Assembly (NCBI RefSeq): GCF_003259185.1
Contig: NZ_QGMP01000002.1
Location: forward strand, 62,001-126,000
DNA length: 64,000 nt
From: Isoalcanivorax indicus
GTDB lineage: Bacteria; Pseudomonadota; Gammaproteobacteria; Pseudomonadales; Alcanivoracaceae
Direction of reading: 5' to 3'
In this document: positions 15,670-24,276 of the stretch, in pieces
Layout: each line of letters begins with the position of its first letter
How positions within the stretch are numbered: position 1 is the stretch's first letter
Program-made: the position numbers and the translations under genes
Notes under the pieces: model-generated
What the model was told of the DNA's origin: nothing
What the model saw: only the letters and a program-made list of their open reading frames with translations
Database searches by the model: none

Positions 15670-17107
15670 TTCCCGTTATGTAGCAGCGTTGATCGCCGTA
15701 CCGGTGCTGATCGTCCTGGTCATGGTGGTGGCCAGCCGTACTCATGATCGCGACACCTCAGCCGCCCCGGTCTCCTTCCCGGTATCGCTGGCCGAGGTGG
15801 AAGCGGCGCAGCCGGGCCGCCGGGAGCTGGCCATCCAGCACTGGCAGACCGACGCGGGCAGCCGGGTCCTGCATGTGCAGACCGACCAGCTGCCGATGGT
15901 GGATGTGCGACTGGTCTTCAATGCCGGCAGCGCCCGCGACGGCGATCTCGCCGGGCTCGCCTCCCTCACCAATGCCCTGCTGGATCAGGGCGCGGACGGC
16001 ATGGGCGTGGACGAGATCGCCAGCGGTTTCGAGGACCTCGGGGCTCGCTTCGGCAGCAGCAGCCACCGGGACATGGCCCTGGTAACCCTGACGTCGCTCA
16101 ACGACGCCGAATTTCTCGAACCGGCACTGGCGCTGACGGCGCGGATCCTGCGCGCGCCGGACTTCCCCGAGGATGCGCTGAACCGGGTGCGCACGCGCAT
16201 GCAGCAGGGTCTGCTGATGCAGCAACAGGTTCCCGGCCCGCAGGTCTCCCGGGCCTTCCAGGAGACCCTGTTTGGTGCCCATCCCTATGGCATTCCTTCG
16301 TCCGGCACGCTGGAAAGCCTGCCGCGTCTGCGCCGGGACGATCTGCAGCGCTTCTACCGGGACTTCTACACCGCCGGGAACGCCGTGATTGCCGTGGTCG
16401 GCGCGCTGAGCGAAGCGGAGGCACGCGCTCTGGCCAACCGCCTGAGCAGCGCCTTGCCCGAGGGCGGCCGCGCGCCCGCCCTGCCGCAGGCCGAACCGCC
16501 CGCCGAATCGACCCGCCGCCACATCACCTTCAATTCCTCGCAAACGCATATCCAGATCGGCACCCAGGTCATCAGCCGGGATCATGAGGACTATGTGCCG
16601 CTGTACGTGGGCAACCACGTCTTCGGCGGGGGCGGCTTCAGTGCTGTGCTGATGGACGAAGTGCGGCAGCGCCGTGGCCTGGTGTATGGCATTTCCTCGT
16701 CCATTACGCCGATGGCGGCCGCAGCGCCGTTCCAGATTGCCCTGCAGACCGGCAACGACAACGCCGACGAGGCGTTGGGCCTGACCCTGTCGCTGCTCGA
16801 GCAGTTTGTCGAGGAGGGCCCCACGGACGAACAGGTGCAGCGTGCCATTGATTACCTGACCGGCAGCTTTGCCATGAGCACAGCCTCGAACAGTGCCATC
16901 GTCGGCCAGCTGGGCTCCATCGGCTTCTACGACCTGCCGCTGGACTACATGGACCAGTTCCAGCGGGACATCGCCGCCGTGACAGCGGAACAGATCCGCA
17001 CGGCCCTGCGCCGTCATCTGGATCCGACCCGGCTGGCGATCGCCAGCATCGGACCGCGCGCTCCCGAGGCTCGGCTGCCCGATGACGATCCGGACGGCGC
17101 CGAATGA
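15662..17107 (+). CDS. M16-family non-catalytic partner subunit
   Basis: 481 residues from the ATG at 15662, inside the end of the previous gene; a longer frame from 15581 is rejected because it overlaps that gene's coding sequence. The N-terminus carries a membrane-spanning or signal segment (VAALIAVPVLIVLVMVVA). The position of HxxEH reads LTNALLDQ, so zinc binding is lost. The C-terminal R/Y motif (VRQRRGLVYGISS) that grips substrate is kept. This split of roles is typical of M16B heterodimers. It probably sits at the periplasmic face of the inner membrane or is released after cleavage. Confidence 0.92.
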   Translation: MSDSRYVAALIAVPVLIVLVMVVASRTHDRDTSAAPVSFPVSLAEVEAAQPGRRELAIQHWQTDAGSRVLHVQTDQLPMVDVRLVFNAGSARDGDLAGLASLTNALLDQGADGMGVDEIASGFEDLGARFGSSSHRDMALVTLTSLNDAEFLEPALALTARILRAPDFPEDALNRVRTRMQQGLLMQQQVPGPQVSRAFQETLFGAHPYGIPSSGTLESLPRLRRDDLQRFYRDFYTAGNAVIAVVGALSEAEARALANRLSSALPEGGRAPALPQAEPPAESTRRHITFNSSQTHIQIGTQVISRDHEDYVPLYVGNHVFGGGGFSAVLMDEVRQRRGLVYGISSSITPMAAAAPFQIALQTGNDNADEALGLTLSLLEQFVEEGPTDEQVQRAIDYLTGSFAMSTASNSAIVGQLGSIGFYDLPLDYMDQFQRDIAAVTAEQIRTALRRHLDPTRLAIASIGPRAPEARLPDDDPDGAE

Positions 17108-17117
17108 GGACCCTGCC

Positions 17118-17711
17118 ATGACCACCAGCAAGGGCAGCGTGCGCATCATCGGCGGCCAGCACCGGGGCCGCCGATTGCAGTTCACCGATCAGGGCGGCGA
17201 CTTGCGCCCCAGTGGGGACCGGCTACGCGAAACCCTGTTCAACTGGTTGCAGTTCGAAATACGCGGGCGCCGGGTACTGGATCTGTTTGCCGGGTCTGGC
17301 GTGCTCGGCGCCGAAGCGCTGTCCCGGGGCGCGGCATCAGCCGTGCTGGTGGAAAAGAAGCGCGAACGCGCCAGTGACCTGACGCGCCAGCTGCAACCGC
17401 TGTTCGGCGCCACCCTGCGGGTCGAATGCGCCGACGCCCTGACATGGCTCGCCCGCGGCGCGCCACCGGCGCCCTTTGACCTGGCGTTCATTGACCCGCC
17501 CTATGACCTGGGGCTGGTCCCGCCCGCCTGCGACGCTCTGGAGCGGGGCGGCTGGCTCAGCCGGGAGGCGCTCATCTATGTCGAAACACGGCGTCATGAT
17601 CCTGCCCCGGCGGTGCCGGTAAACTGGCATCTGGAAAAGGAGAAGCTCGGCGGCGACGTGCGCGCTTGCCTGTACCGTCGACAGCCGGATGCCCCGAACG
17701 CACCGTCCTGA
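17118..17711 (+). CDS. rsmD: 16S rRNA (guanine966-N2)-methyltransferase RsmD
   Basis: 197 residues from the ATG at 17118, with GAGGA upstream. The N-terminal RIIGGQHRGRRLQF and RPSGDRLRETLFNWL blocks are diagnostic for RsmD. The SAM-binding motif is VLDLFAGSGVLGAEALSRGA, and the catalytic motif is FIDPPYD in place of the more general NPPY. It modifies G966 of 16S rRNA in the 30S subunit. It is often followed by coaD; here coaD is about 8 kb downstream, with thiol and oxidation genes between. Confidence 0.96.
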   Translation: MTTSKGSVRIIGGQHRGRRLQFTDQGGDLRPSGDRLRETLFNWLQFEIRGRRVLDLFAGSGVLGAEALSRGAASAVLVEKKRERASDLTRQLQPLFGATLRVECADALTWLARGAPPAPFDLAFIDPPYDLGLVPPACDALERGGWLSREALIYVETRRHDPAPAVPVNWHLEKEKLGGDVRACLYRRQPDAPNAPS

Positions 17712-17728
17712 ACTGAAGGAGAACCGGC

Positions 17729-19789
17729 ATGGCCCGGACATCGCGACGCCTCACCCTGCTCCTGGGGCTCTGCGCCCTGGCCGCCCAGGCCGTCGGCGAC
17801 CCGGCCCGTTCAGGCGAGGTCGAGGCCCCGCACATCCGCGCCGAACTGTTCAGTGACGCCGACCGTGTCGCGCCGGGCGATACGCTGACCCTGGCGTTGC
17901 GTCTGCAGCCCGACGAGGGCTGGCACACTTACTGGATGAACCCGGGCGACTCCGGCCTGGAGACCCGTATCGACTGGACCTTGCCGGACGGCGCCGAGGC
18001 CGGGCCGATCCAGTGGCCGGTGCCGGACCGCTTGCCGGTGGAACATCTGGTCAATTACGGTTTCGAGGGCGAAACCCTCCTGCTCAGCGACATCACTCTG
18101 CCCCTGGAGATCGCGCAAGACGATAGCGTGACCCTGACCGCCCAGGCCCGCTGGCTGGTCTGCGAAGTGGAGTGCATTCCGGGCGACGCCGAGCTCAGCC
18201 TGACCCTGCCCGTGGGCGACATCACCGACCTGTCCGCGCACACGGCGTTGTTCCAGCGCGCCCGCGCGCGCCAGCCGCAGGCGGCAGACTGGCCCGCTGC
18301 CTTCAGCATCGAAGCGACCTGGCTTGAAGTCACCGTCGCCCCCGACCGCCCACTGACGCCGCCACTGCAATTCTTCCCCGGCACCACCGAGCTGGTGGAA
18401 CATGCCGAAAACCAGCAGTTTTCCACCGATGAACACGGCAACCTGATCATCCGCCAGCCGCTGAACGTCTACTTCCACACCACTCCGGCGCAGTTCCCGG
18501 CGGTACTGCGCGACGCCAATGGCGCCTGGTCGCTGACCGTGGGTGGCACTGAAGCGCCGCCCACCGGTGAGGACCGCGCAGACAGCGCCACCGACACGGT
18601 ACCCACGCGGCTGCTGGCCCTGCTGCTGGCCTTCGGCGGCGGCGTGTTGCTGAACCTGATGCCGTGCGTCTTCCCGGTGCTCTCTCTGAAAGCACTCGGC
18701 CTGGCCCGCCACGGCGGGCATCGTGGACATGCCCTGGCATACACCGCTGGCGTGCTCGCCTGCTTCCTTGTCATTGCCGCCTTGCTGCTGGCGCTGCGCG
18801 CCGGGGGCGCCGCCCTGGGCTGGGGCTTCCAGTTGCAAACCCCCATGGTGGTCGGCGGACTGGCCTACCTCATGTTCGCGCTGGGGCTGGCCCTCATGGG
18901 CGTGGTGCAGTTGGGTGCGGGCTGGATGGGCGCCGGCGAAACACTGACCCGCGACACCGGCCTGCGTGGCAGCTTCTTTACCGGCGTTCTGGCCGTGGTG
19001 GTCGCCAGCCCTTGCACCGCGCCCTTCATGGGCACCGCGCTCGGGTTCGCCGTCACCCAACCGGCGCCGGTCGCGCTGGGCATTTTCGCCGCGCTGGGCC
19101 TGGGCCTGGCCTTCCCGTTCCTGCTGATCGGGTTTGTCCCGGCACTCGCCCGGCGCTTGCCGAAACCCGGCCCGTGGATGGGCATCTTCCGGCAAGCCAT
19201 GGCTTTCCCGCTGTTTCTCACCGGCGTCTGGTTACTCTGGGTGCTGGGCCGCCAGGTGGGCATTGATGGGCTGACCTTCGCCCTGGCCGGTCTGGTGGTG
19301 CTGGCGCTGGGTCTGTGGCTGTGGGGGCTCGGCCAGCACGGCCGCCAACGCCTGCGGCTGGCCGCCGCCCTGGTGATGCTGGCGGCACTGTGGCCCCTGT
19401 GGCAGGCCAGCGGACAACAGGCCACCATCGCCGTGACCGCTGACGATGATCGCTGGACGCCGCAGCGTCTGGCAGCGCTGCGTGCCGCCGGGGAGCCGGT
19501 GCTGGTCAACATGACTGCTGACTGGTGCATCACCTGCCTGGCCAACGAGCGCGTGGCACTGGACACTGACATGGTTCGCGCCGCCTTGACGGACGGCGGC
19601 GTCTCTTATCTCAAGGGCGACTGGACCCGCCAGGACCCGGACATTACCGAGTACCTGGCCGGCTACGGACGCAACGGCGTGCCCTTGTATGTGCTGTATC
19701 CACGCGGCGGCGGCGCACCGCAGGTCCTGCCGCAGGTACTGACACCGACCCTGGTACGCGATGCGGTGAGCCGCGCCGCCAACCCCTGA
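17729..19789 (+). CDS. DsbD/ScsB-family thiol:disulfide reductase, membrane
   Basis: 686 residues, signal peptide about 1-23. The periplasmic N-terminal domain has a Cys pair in WLVCEVECIPG, as in ScsB-type proteins rather than classical DsbD. The central membrane domain has the paired reactive cysteines in LMPCVFPVLSLKALGL and VASPCTAPFMGTALGFA, with about eight helices. The C-terminal thioredoxin domain carries TADWCITC. It passes electrons from cytoplasmic thioredoxin to periplasmic thiol partners. The ribosome site is GAAGGAG. The following redoxin gene, 28 bases later, is a likely partner. Confidence 0.92.
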   Translation: MARTSRRLTLLLGLCALAAQAVGDPARSGEVEAPHIRAELFSDADRVAPGDTLTLALRLQPDEGWHTYWMNPGDSGLETRIDWTLPDGAEAGPIQWPVPDRLPVEHLVNYGFEGETLLLSDITLPLEIAQDDSVTLTAQARWLVCEVECIPGDAELSLTLPVGDITDLSAHTALFQRARARQPQAADWPAAFSIEATWLEVTVAPDRPLTPPLQFFPGTTELVEHAENQQFSTDEHGNLIIRQPLNVYFHTTPAQFPAVLRDANGAWSLTVGGTEAPPTGEDRADSATDTVPTRLLALLLAFGGGVLLNLMPCVFPVLSLKALGLARHGGHRGHALAYTAGVLACFLVIAALLLALRAGGAALGWGFQLQTPMVVGGLAYLMFALGLALMGVVQLGAGWMGAGETLTRDTGLRGSFFTGVLAVVVASPCTAPFMGTALGFAVTQPAPVALGIFAALGLGLAFPFLLIGFVPALARRLPKPGPWMGIFRQAMAFPLFLTGVWLLWVLGRQVGIDGLTFALAGLVVLALGLWLWGLGQHGRQRLRLAAALVMLAALWPLWQASGQQATIAVTADDDRWTPQRLAALRAAGEPVLVNMTADWCITCLANERVALDTDMVRAALTDGGVSYLKGDWTRQDPDITEYLAGYGRNGVPLYVLYPRGGGAPQVLPQVLTPTLVRDAVSRAANP

Positions 19790-19817
19790 CACGATCAACA
19801 GATATGGAGCGCTACCC

Positions 19818-20423
19818 ATGAAATCCCTGCACCTTGCCCTCACAGGCTGCCTGCTCGCACTGACCCTGGGCGCGGCCCATGCTGCACCCCGCGTGGGCCA
19901 GCCCGCCCCGGACTTCTCTGTCATCGATACCGCCGGACAGACCCACAGCCTGGCTGATTTTTCCGGACAGACCGTGATTCTGGAGTGGACCAACCACGAC
20001 TGCCCCTTCGTGAAGAAGCACTACGTCAGCGACAACATGCAGCAGTTGCAGCGCCGCTATACTGAAAACGGTGCCGTCTGGCTGACCGTCATTTCGTCGG
20101 CACCGGGCAAGCAGGGGCATGTGTCCCCCGATCAGGCCGACGCCCTCACACGTGACCGCCATGCTGCCCCCACCGCCGTGCTGCTGGATGAGAGCGGCGA
20201 CATGGGACGCGCCTACGACGCGCGGACCACCCCGCACATGTATGTGATCGACGCAGACGGGGTGCTGCGCTTCATGGGCGGTATCGACAGCAACCCCAGC
20301 GCCGATCCGGCAGATATCCCGGGCGCCACGCCCTATCTCGCGAACGCCGCCCGGGCAGTCCTCGATGGCCATACCCCGGACCCCGCCGTCACGCGCCCGT
20401 ACGGCTGCACCGTGAAGTATTGA
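19818..20423 (+). CDS. Periplasmic redoxin (AhpC/TSA-thioredoxin fold)
   Basis: 201 residues with a signal peptide ending AAHA (about residue 23). The fold is peroxiredoxin-like (VGQPAPDFSVIDTAGQTHSLADF). It has a single active-site Cys in TNHDCPFVKKHY and a second Cys near the C-terminus in RPYGCTVKY. The motif RTTPHMYVIDADGVLRFMGGID gives the cis-Pro loop. Proteins of this group are exported and may act as peroxidase or thiol exchange partners. Its place right after the DsbD/ScsB-like gene suggests that protein keeps it reduced. Confidence 0.85.
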   Translation: MKSLHLALTGCLLALTLGAAHAAPRVGQPAPDFSVIDTAGQTHSLADFSGQTVILEWTNHDCPFVKKHYVSDNMQQLQRRYTENGAVWLTVISSAPGKQGHVSPDQADALTRDRHAAPTAVLLDESGDMGRAYDARTTPHMYVIDADGVLRFMGGIDSNPSADPADIPGATPYLANAARAVLDGHTPDPAVTRPYGCTVKY

Positions 20424-20446
20424 TGATGTGAGGTGGACCCGTTTTG

Positions 20447-21478
20447 ATGAGCCCTTCAGCCACTGACCTTGCCGCACGCCTCCACGGCGCCACAACGGCG
20501 CCGTTCCATCCGCACCGGCTGCTGCGCTCGCGCCACCTGCAGACGATCTGGGGCCCTCTGTTCCGGCGGCCGCTGCCGTTGCTCCGCCGCGAGGAAAAAC
20601 TGGCGCTGCGTGATGGCGACCACCTGTGGCTGACCTGGGCCGGCCCGACGCTGGGCGCGGGCTCCCCCGTGGTACTGATCCTGCACGGCCTGTCCGGCTG
20701 CTATGACTCGCATTATGCCCGCGGCCTGCAGGCACGCCTCGCCGATCTTGGCGTGACCAGTGTGGTGATGAATGCCCGCGGCACAGCGCGCCGTCACAAC
20801 GACCGGGCCGACATCTACCATGCCGGGGAGACCCGGGATGTGGCCGATGTGATCTCGTCGCTGGCGGAGCGCAACGGCCATGGCCCGGTGCTGGCCGTCG
20901 GCTATTCCCTGGGCGGCAGCCGCCTGCTGAATTACCTCGCGGACAAGCCCGCACGCTGCGTCGCTGCCGCTGTGGCCGTGTCGGTCCCGTTGCAGTTGGC
21001 CCCCTGCTCCGCACAACTGGACCGGGGCTTCTCACGGGTCTACCGCAACCGGTTGCTCGGCGAGTTGCTGGAACAATTGCAGCAGAAGCACGAAAAACTG
21101 AAAGTCCTGGCCCCCCACGAAGCGCGCCGCCTTCAGCAGCTGGGACCGCTGGACGGTATTCGTACCTTTCGCGAATTCGATGACCGTATCGTGGCGCCCT
21201 TGCATGGCTTTCGCGACGCCGGCGATTATTACGCGCGTTGCAGCGCGGGGGAGAAGCTGGATCGCATCACCGTACCGACACTGATCCTGCATGCCGAGGA
21301 CGACCCGTTCATGGTCCCCGACGTGATTCCGCCTGCCTCCCGGGTAAGCAGCGCGGTCACGCTGGAAATCAGCCCCCACGGCGGGCATGTGGGTTTTGTG
21401 GGCGGCAGCCCGAGAAACCCGGAGTACTGGCTGGAGTCACGTATCCCGGCCTTCCTGCGCCCCTGGCTCAAGGTGTGA
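20447..21478 (+). CDS. YheT-family alpha/beta hydrolase
   Basis: 343 residues from the ATG at 20447, preceded by a TTG that is probably not used. Family signatures are FHPHRLLRSRHLQTIWG, the oxyanion segment LILHGLSGCYDSHYARG, the nucleophile elbow GYSLGGSRLLNYLA, and the C-terminal His in SPHGGHVGFVGG. This is the YheT/embryogenesis-associated EMB8 family, whose members act as short-chain carboxylesterases of unclear physiological substrate. Its last 11 bases overlap the convergent TetR gene. It may be co-transcribed with the redoxin gene 24 bases upstream. Confidence 0.93.
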   Translation: MSPSATDLAARLHGATTAPFHPHRLLRSRHLQTIWGPLFRRPLPLLRREEKLALRDGDHLWLTWAGPTLGAGSPVVLILHGLSGCYDSHYARGLQARLADLGVTSVVMNARGTARRHNDRADIYHAGETRDVADVISSLAERNGHGPVLAVGYSLGGSRLLNYLADKPARCVAAAVAVSVPLQLAPCSAQLDRGFSRVYRNRLLGELLEQLQQKHEKLKVLAPHEARRLQQLGPLDGIRTFREFDDRIVAPLHGFRDAGDYYARCSAGEKLDRITVPTLILHAEDDPFMVPDVIPPASRVSSAVTLEISPHGGHVGFVGGSPRNPEYWLESRIPAFLRPWLKV

Positions 21479-22145
21479 ACAGCAGATCCAGCGTATCGCC
21501 GCGGCCCATCCGGTAGCGCGCCTTCATGTCCTCAAGGTGGTCTGCGGCCTCGCCACGCAAGTAAGGCGCCTCCAGACAGATCACCTGATAGATGCCCTGA
21601 CTCAACAGTGTCCTGTCCAGCGCCTCGCTCTGCCGGTCCGGCGGCACCAGGCTGTGGACAAAGCTAGCCCAGGACGCGGTCAGCACCCAGGTATTGACCA
21701 GCAGGGCCCTGAGCGTTTCGTCACTGGCCTCCACCAGCCCCGCCGCACGCAGCCCTTCATAGACCCCCAGCCCGCGATCCATGCTCTGACGCACGAACTG
21801 GCCATAGCGCTCACGCAGGTGCGGATCCTGATTGAGCAGATGCCCCAGGTCCCGGTGGAAGAAGCGCGCCCCCCACATGCTCTGCAGGATGGCCTCGAAA
21901 TAGCCGATCTTGTCTTCCCAGGTCAGCGCTCGCCCTTCGGGTACGCTAAGAAAGCCGGTCACCAGCGCCTCATAGCGCTCGAACAGGCTGAACACGATCT
22001 GCGCCTTGTTGCGGAAGTGGTAGTACAGGTTGCCAGGGCTGATGCCCAGGGCCTCGGCGATATGGTTGGTGGTGACGTTGCGCTCACCCTGTTCGTTGAA
22101 CAGCGCCAGGCTGGTGTCCAGAATGCGTTCCCGTGTTCCGGTCAT
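21468..22145 (-). CDS. TetR-family transcriptional regulator
   Basis: 225 residues from the ATG at 22145. The N-terminal helix-turn-helix is TRERILDTSLALFNEQGERNVTTNHIAEALGISPGNLYYHFRNK. The ligand domain contains the TetR subfamily pattern of fatty-acid or hydrophobic ligand regulators (MWGARFFHRDLGHLLNQDPHLRERY). It is divergent from the aldehyde dehydrogenase operon, with an 18-bp perfect palindrome in between, so it very likely represses that operon and itself. The inducer is likely to be an aldehyde, alcohol or acyl compound handled by the operon; this is inference. Confidence 0.92.
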   Translation of the reverse strand: MTGTRERILDTSLALFNEQGERNVTTNHIAEALGISPGNLYYHFRNKAQIVFSLFERYEALVTGFLSVPEGRALTWEDKIGYFEAILQSMWGARFFHRDLGHLLNQDPHLRERYGQFVRQSMDRGLGVYEGLRAAGLVEASDETLRALLVNTWVLTASWASFVHSLVPPDRQSEALDRTLLSQGIYQVICLEAPYLRGEAADHLEDMKARYRMGRGDTLDLLFTP

Positions 22146-22190
22146 ATCAGGCCAATGTCTTTGCAATGTGGGTGGGTTACAGAGAGCAGA

Positions 22191-22218
22191 TTGACAGTTA
22201 GAGTAATTACTCTAAGAA
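22191..22218 (+). promoter_or_regulatory. Promoter and 18-bp palindromic operator of the oxidation operon
   Basis: TTAGAGTAATTACTCTAA (22198-22215) is a perfect palindrome. A consensus -35 TTGACA lies at 22191-22196, and a weak -10 TAAGAA at 22213-22218 gives a 16-base spacer, so the palindrome fills the space between the two boxes. This is a typical TetR operator layout, and the divergent TetR gene (22145) is the obvious repressor. The dehydrogenase start is 45 bases downstream. Confidence 0.75.
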
Positions 22219-22259
22219 TCGATAACAACTCATGATAACAAACCCAGGGAGGCGCAATC

Positions 22260-23702
22260 ATGGTCGCCGAAGTGAAATCGATCCACGCACCTGAAGCCGA
22301 GCTGGCCCGGCTCCGCACCTTGTTCGACACGCAACGCGCAGCATTCCGCCGTCACCCCTACCCGACTGCCGAAGAGCGCATCGAGCACCTCAAGCGCATC
22401 AAACCGATGCTGCTGGACAATATCGACGCGATTGTCGAGGCCCTGAACAAGGATTTCGGCGGCCGCTCCGAAGACGAAACCCGGATTGCCGAAATCCTGA
22501 CCAGCCTGGAAGGCATCAAGTACTACAGCAAGCGCGTGCGCAAGCTGATGAAGCCGCAAAAGCGCGCCTCCGGCAGCATGGGCTTCCCCGGTGCCTCCAG
22601 TGTGGTCTACCAGCCGCTCGGCGTGATCGGCGTGATCGTGCCCTGGAACTACCCGGTGTATCTCGCCGTCGGGCCGCTGCTGGCCGCGCTCGCTGCGGGC
22701 AACCGGGTGATGATCAAGATGAGTGAAGCCACCCCGCATATCGGCGAGCTGCTGCAGCAACTGATCGCGAAAACCTTCGGCGACGATCACGTGGTGGTGG
22801 TCAACGGGGACGTTGAGGTCGGCGTCGCGTTCTCGCGCCTGCCGTTCGACCACCTGCTGTTTACCGGCTCCACCTCGGTCGGCCGCCACATCATGCGCGC
22901 CGCCGCCGAGAACCTGACCCCGGTCACGCTGGAGCTGGGCGGCAAGAGCCCCACCATCATCGGCGAGGATTTCCCGATGAAGGATGCCGTGGAACGCATT
23001 GCCTTCGGCAAGTGCTTCAATGCCGGTCAGACCTGCGTGGCGCCGGATTACGTGATGTGCCCGCGCAACCGGGTTGACGAATTCATCGATGCGTTCCGCG
23101 CCCAGGTGGGCCAGATGTATCCGAGCATCGTCAACAACCCGGACGTCACCAGTGTCATCAACGATCGTCAGCACTCGCGGCTGAGCGGTTACATCGAGGA
23201 TGCCCGCGCCAAGGGGGCGCGAATCGTCGAGATCAACCCGGCCAACGAAGACTTCAGCAACACGCGCAAGATGCCGTTTACCCTGGTGCTGGATGTCACG
23301 GACGACATGAAGATCGCCCAGGACGAAATTTTCGGCCCGCTGATGATCGTGCAGCCCTACGACAACCTCGATCAGGCCATCGACTACATCAACGATCGCC
23401 CGCGCCCGCTGGCGCTGTATTACTTCGACTGGAACAGCGAACGCGCCCAGTATGTGCTCAACAACACCCATTCCGGCGGCGTTTGCCTGAACGACACCAT
23501 GAGCCACGTGGGCATTGATGATCTGCCCTTCGGCGGCGTCGGCGATTCCGGCATGGGGCATTATCACGGCCCGGAAGGTTTCTACACCTTCAGCAAGGCC
23601 AAAGGGGTGTTCCGCAAGGGCCGCATGAATGCCACACGCAATATCCTGCCGCCGTTCGGCCGTGGCATGCACCGCTTCATCTACAAGTACCTGATGAAGT
23701 GA
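22260..23702 (+). CDS. Aldehyde dehydrogenase, coniferyl-aldehyde dehydrogenase type
   Basis: 480 residues, class 3-like ALDH. The NAD(P) region is VIVPWNYPVYLAVGPLLAALAAGN and FTGSTSVGRHIM. The catalytic Glu is in TLELGGKSP, and the catalytic Cys is in FNAGQTCVAPDYV. The C-terminal LPFGGVGDSGMGHYHGPEGF is typical of CalB-type enzymes. A basic C-terminal tail ending in IYKYLMK could contact the membrane. It oxidises aldehydes to acids. It is first in an operon with a Tat-exported protein and a GMC oxidoreductase that would produce its substrate from alcohols. Confidence 0.92.
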   Translation: MVAEVKSIHAPEAELARLRTLFDTQRAAFRRHPYPTAEERIEHLKRIKPMLLDNIDAIVEALNKDFGGRSEDETRIAEILTSLEGIKYYSKRVRKLMKPQKRASGSMGFPGASSVVYQPLGVIGVIVPWNYPVYLAVGPLLAALAAGNRVMIKMSEATPHIGELLQQLIAKTFGDDHVVVVNGDVEVGVAFSRLPFDHLLFTGSTSVGRHIMRAAAENLTPVTLELGGKSPTIIGEDFPMKDAVERIAFGKCFNAGQTCVAPDYVMCPRNRVDEFIDAFRAQVGQMYPSIVNNPDVTSVINDRQHSRLSGYIEDARAKGARIVEINPANEDFSNTRKMPFTLVLDVTDDMKIAQDEIFGPLMIVQPYDNLDQAIDYINDRPRPLALYYFDWNSERAQYVLNNTHSGGVCLNDTMSHVGIDDLPFGGVGDSGMGHYHGPEGFYTFSKAKGVFRKGRMNATRNILPPFGRGMHRFIYKYLMK

Positions 23703-23709
23703 CCCGGTC

Positions 23710-24276
23710 ATGGATGCGCAGAACGCCGGTCAAGTGCCGGTACCCGGCGGTGTAAGCCGCCGGGACTTCATCCGCTTTTCCATGATGGGGTCGGCGGTGG
23801 TGGCCTCTGGCGCCACACTCGCCGGGGTCAGCGGTTGCAGCCGCACCAGTACGCCCGCCACCGGTTACCGACATTTGCGCGACAGCGATCTGACGCTGCT
23901 GCGCCCGCTGGTGCCTGTCTTGCTGGCTGGCGCCTTCGTCGCCACCGAGGAGCGGGTGGAACAGGCGCTGCAGCAGATGGACCTGCTGCTGGACAGTGCC
24001 GTCGCCGGCGCGCGTGCCGACCTGTTCCAGTTGCTGGATGCCCTGCGCATCGGCCCGGCGCGGTGGTTCTTTACAGGCACCTGGCGCGCCTTCCATCGCC
24101 AGGACCTCGACACCCTGACACAGACTGTTGCCCACTGGTCGCAACGCGATAACGGCCTGGCACGGCTCGCCTTGCGCGCCATTCACCAGCCACTCGCCTG
24201 GGCCTGGTACCTGACCGAGGAAGGTGCGCGCAGCACCGGCTACCCCGGTCCGCCGAAGAAGGTAGTCGCCGCATGA
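23710..24276 (+). CDS. Tat-signal protein, partner of GMC oxidoreductase
   Basis: 188 residues. The twin-arginine motif is SRRDFIRFSMMG, followed by a hydrophobic stretch and SGCS, a possible lipobox. The mature part is all-helical and short (DSDLTLLRPLVPVLLAGAF, then RWFFTGTWRAFHR). It resembles small accessory subunits coded next to GMC oxidoreductases, such as gluconate-2-dehydrogenase subunit 3. The stop overlaps the GMC gene start (ATGA). It likely carries the folded oxidoreductase across the inner membrane as a Tat hitchhiker pair; the GMC protein has no signal of its own. Confidence 0.85.
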   Translation: MDAQNAGQVPVPGGVSRRDFIRFSMMGSAVVASGATLAGVSGCSRTSTPATGYRHLRDSDLTLLRPLVPVLLAGAFVATEERVEQALQQMDLLLDSAVAGARADLFQLLDALRIGPARWFFTGTWRAFHRQDLDTLTQTVAHWSQRDNGLARLALRAIHQPLAWAWYLTEEGARSTGYPGPPKKVVAA

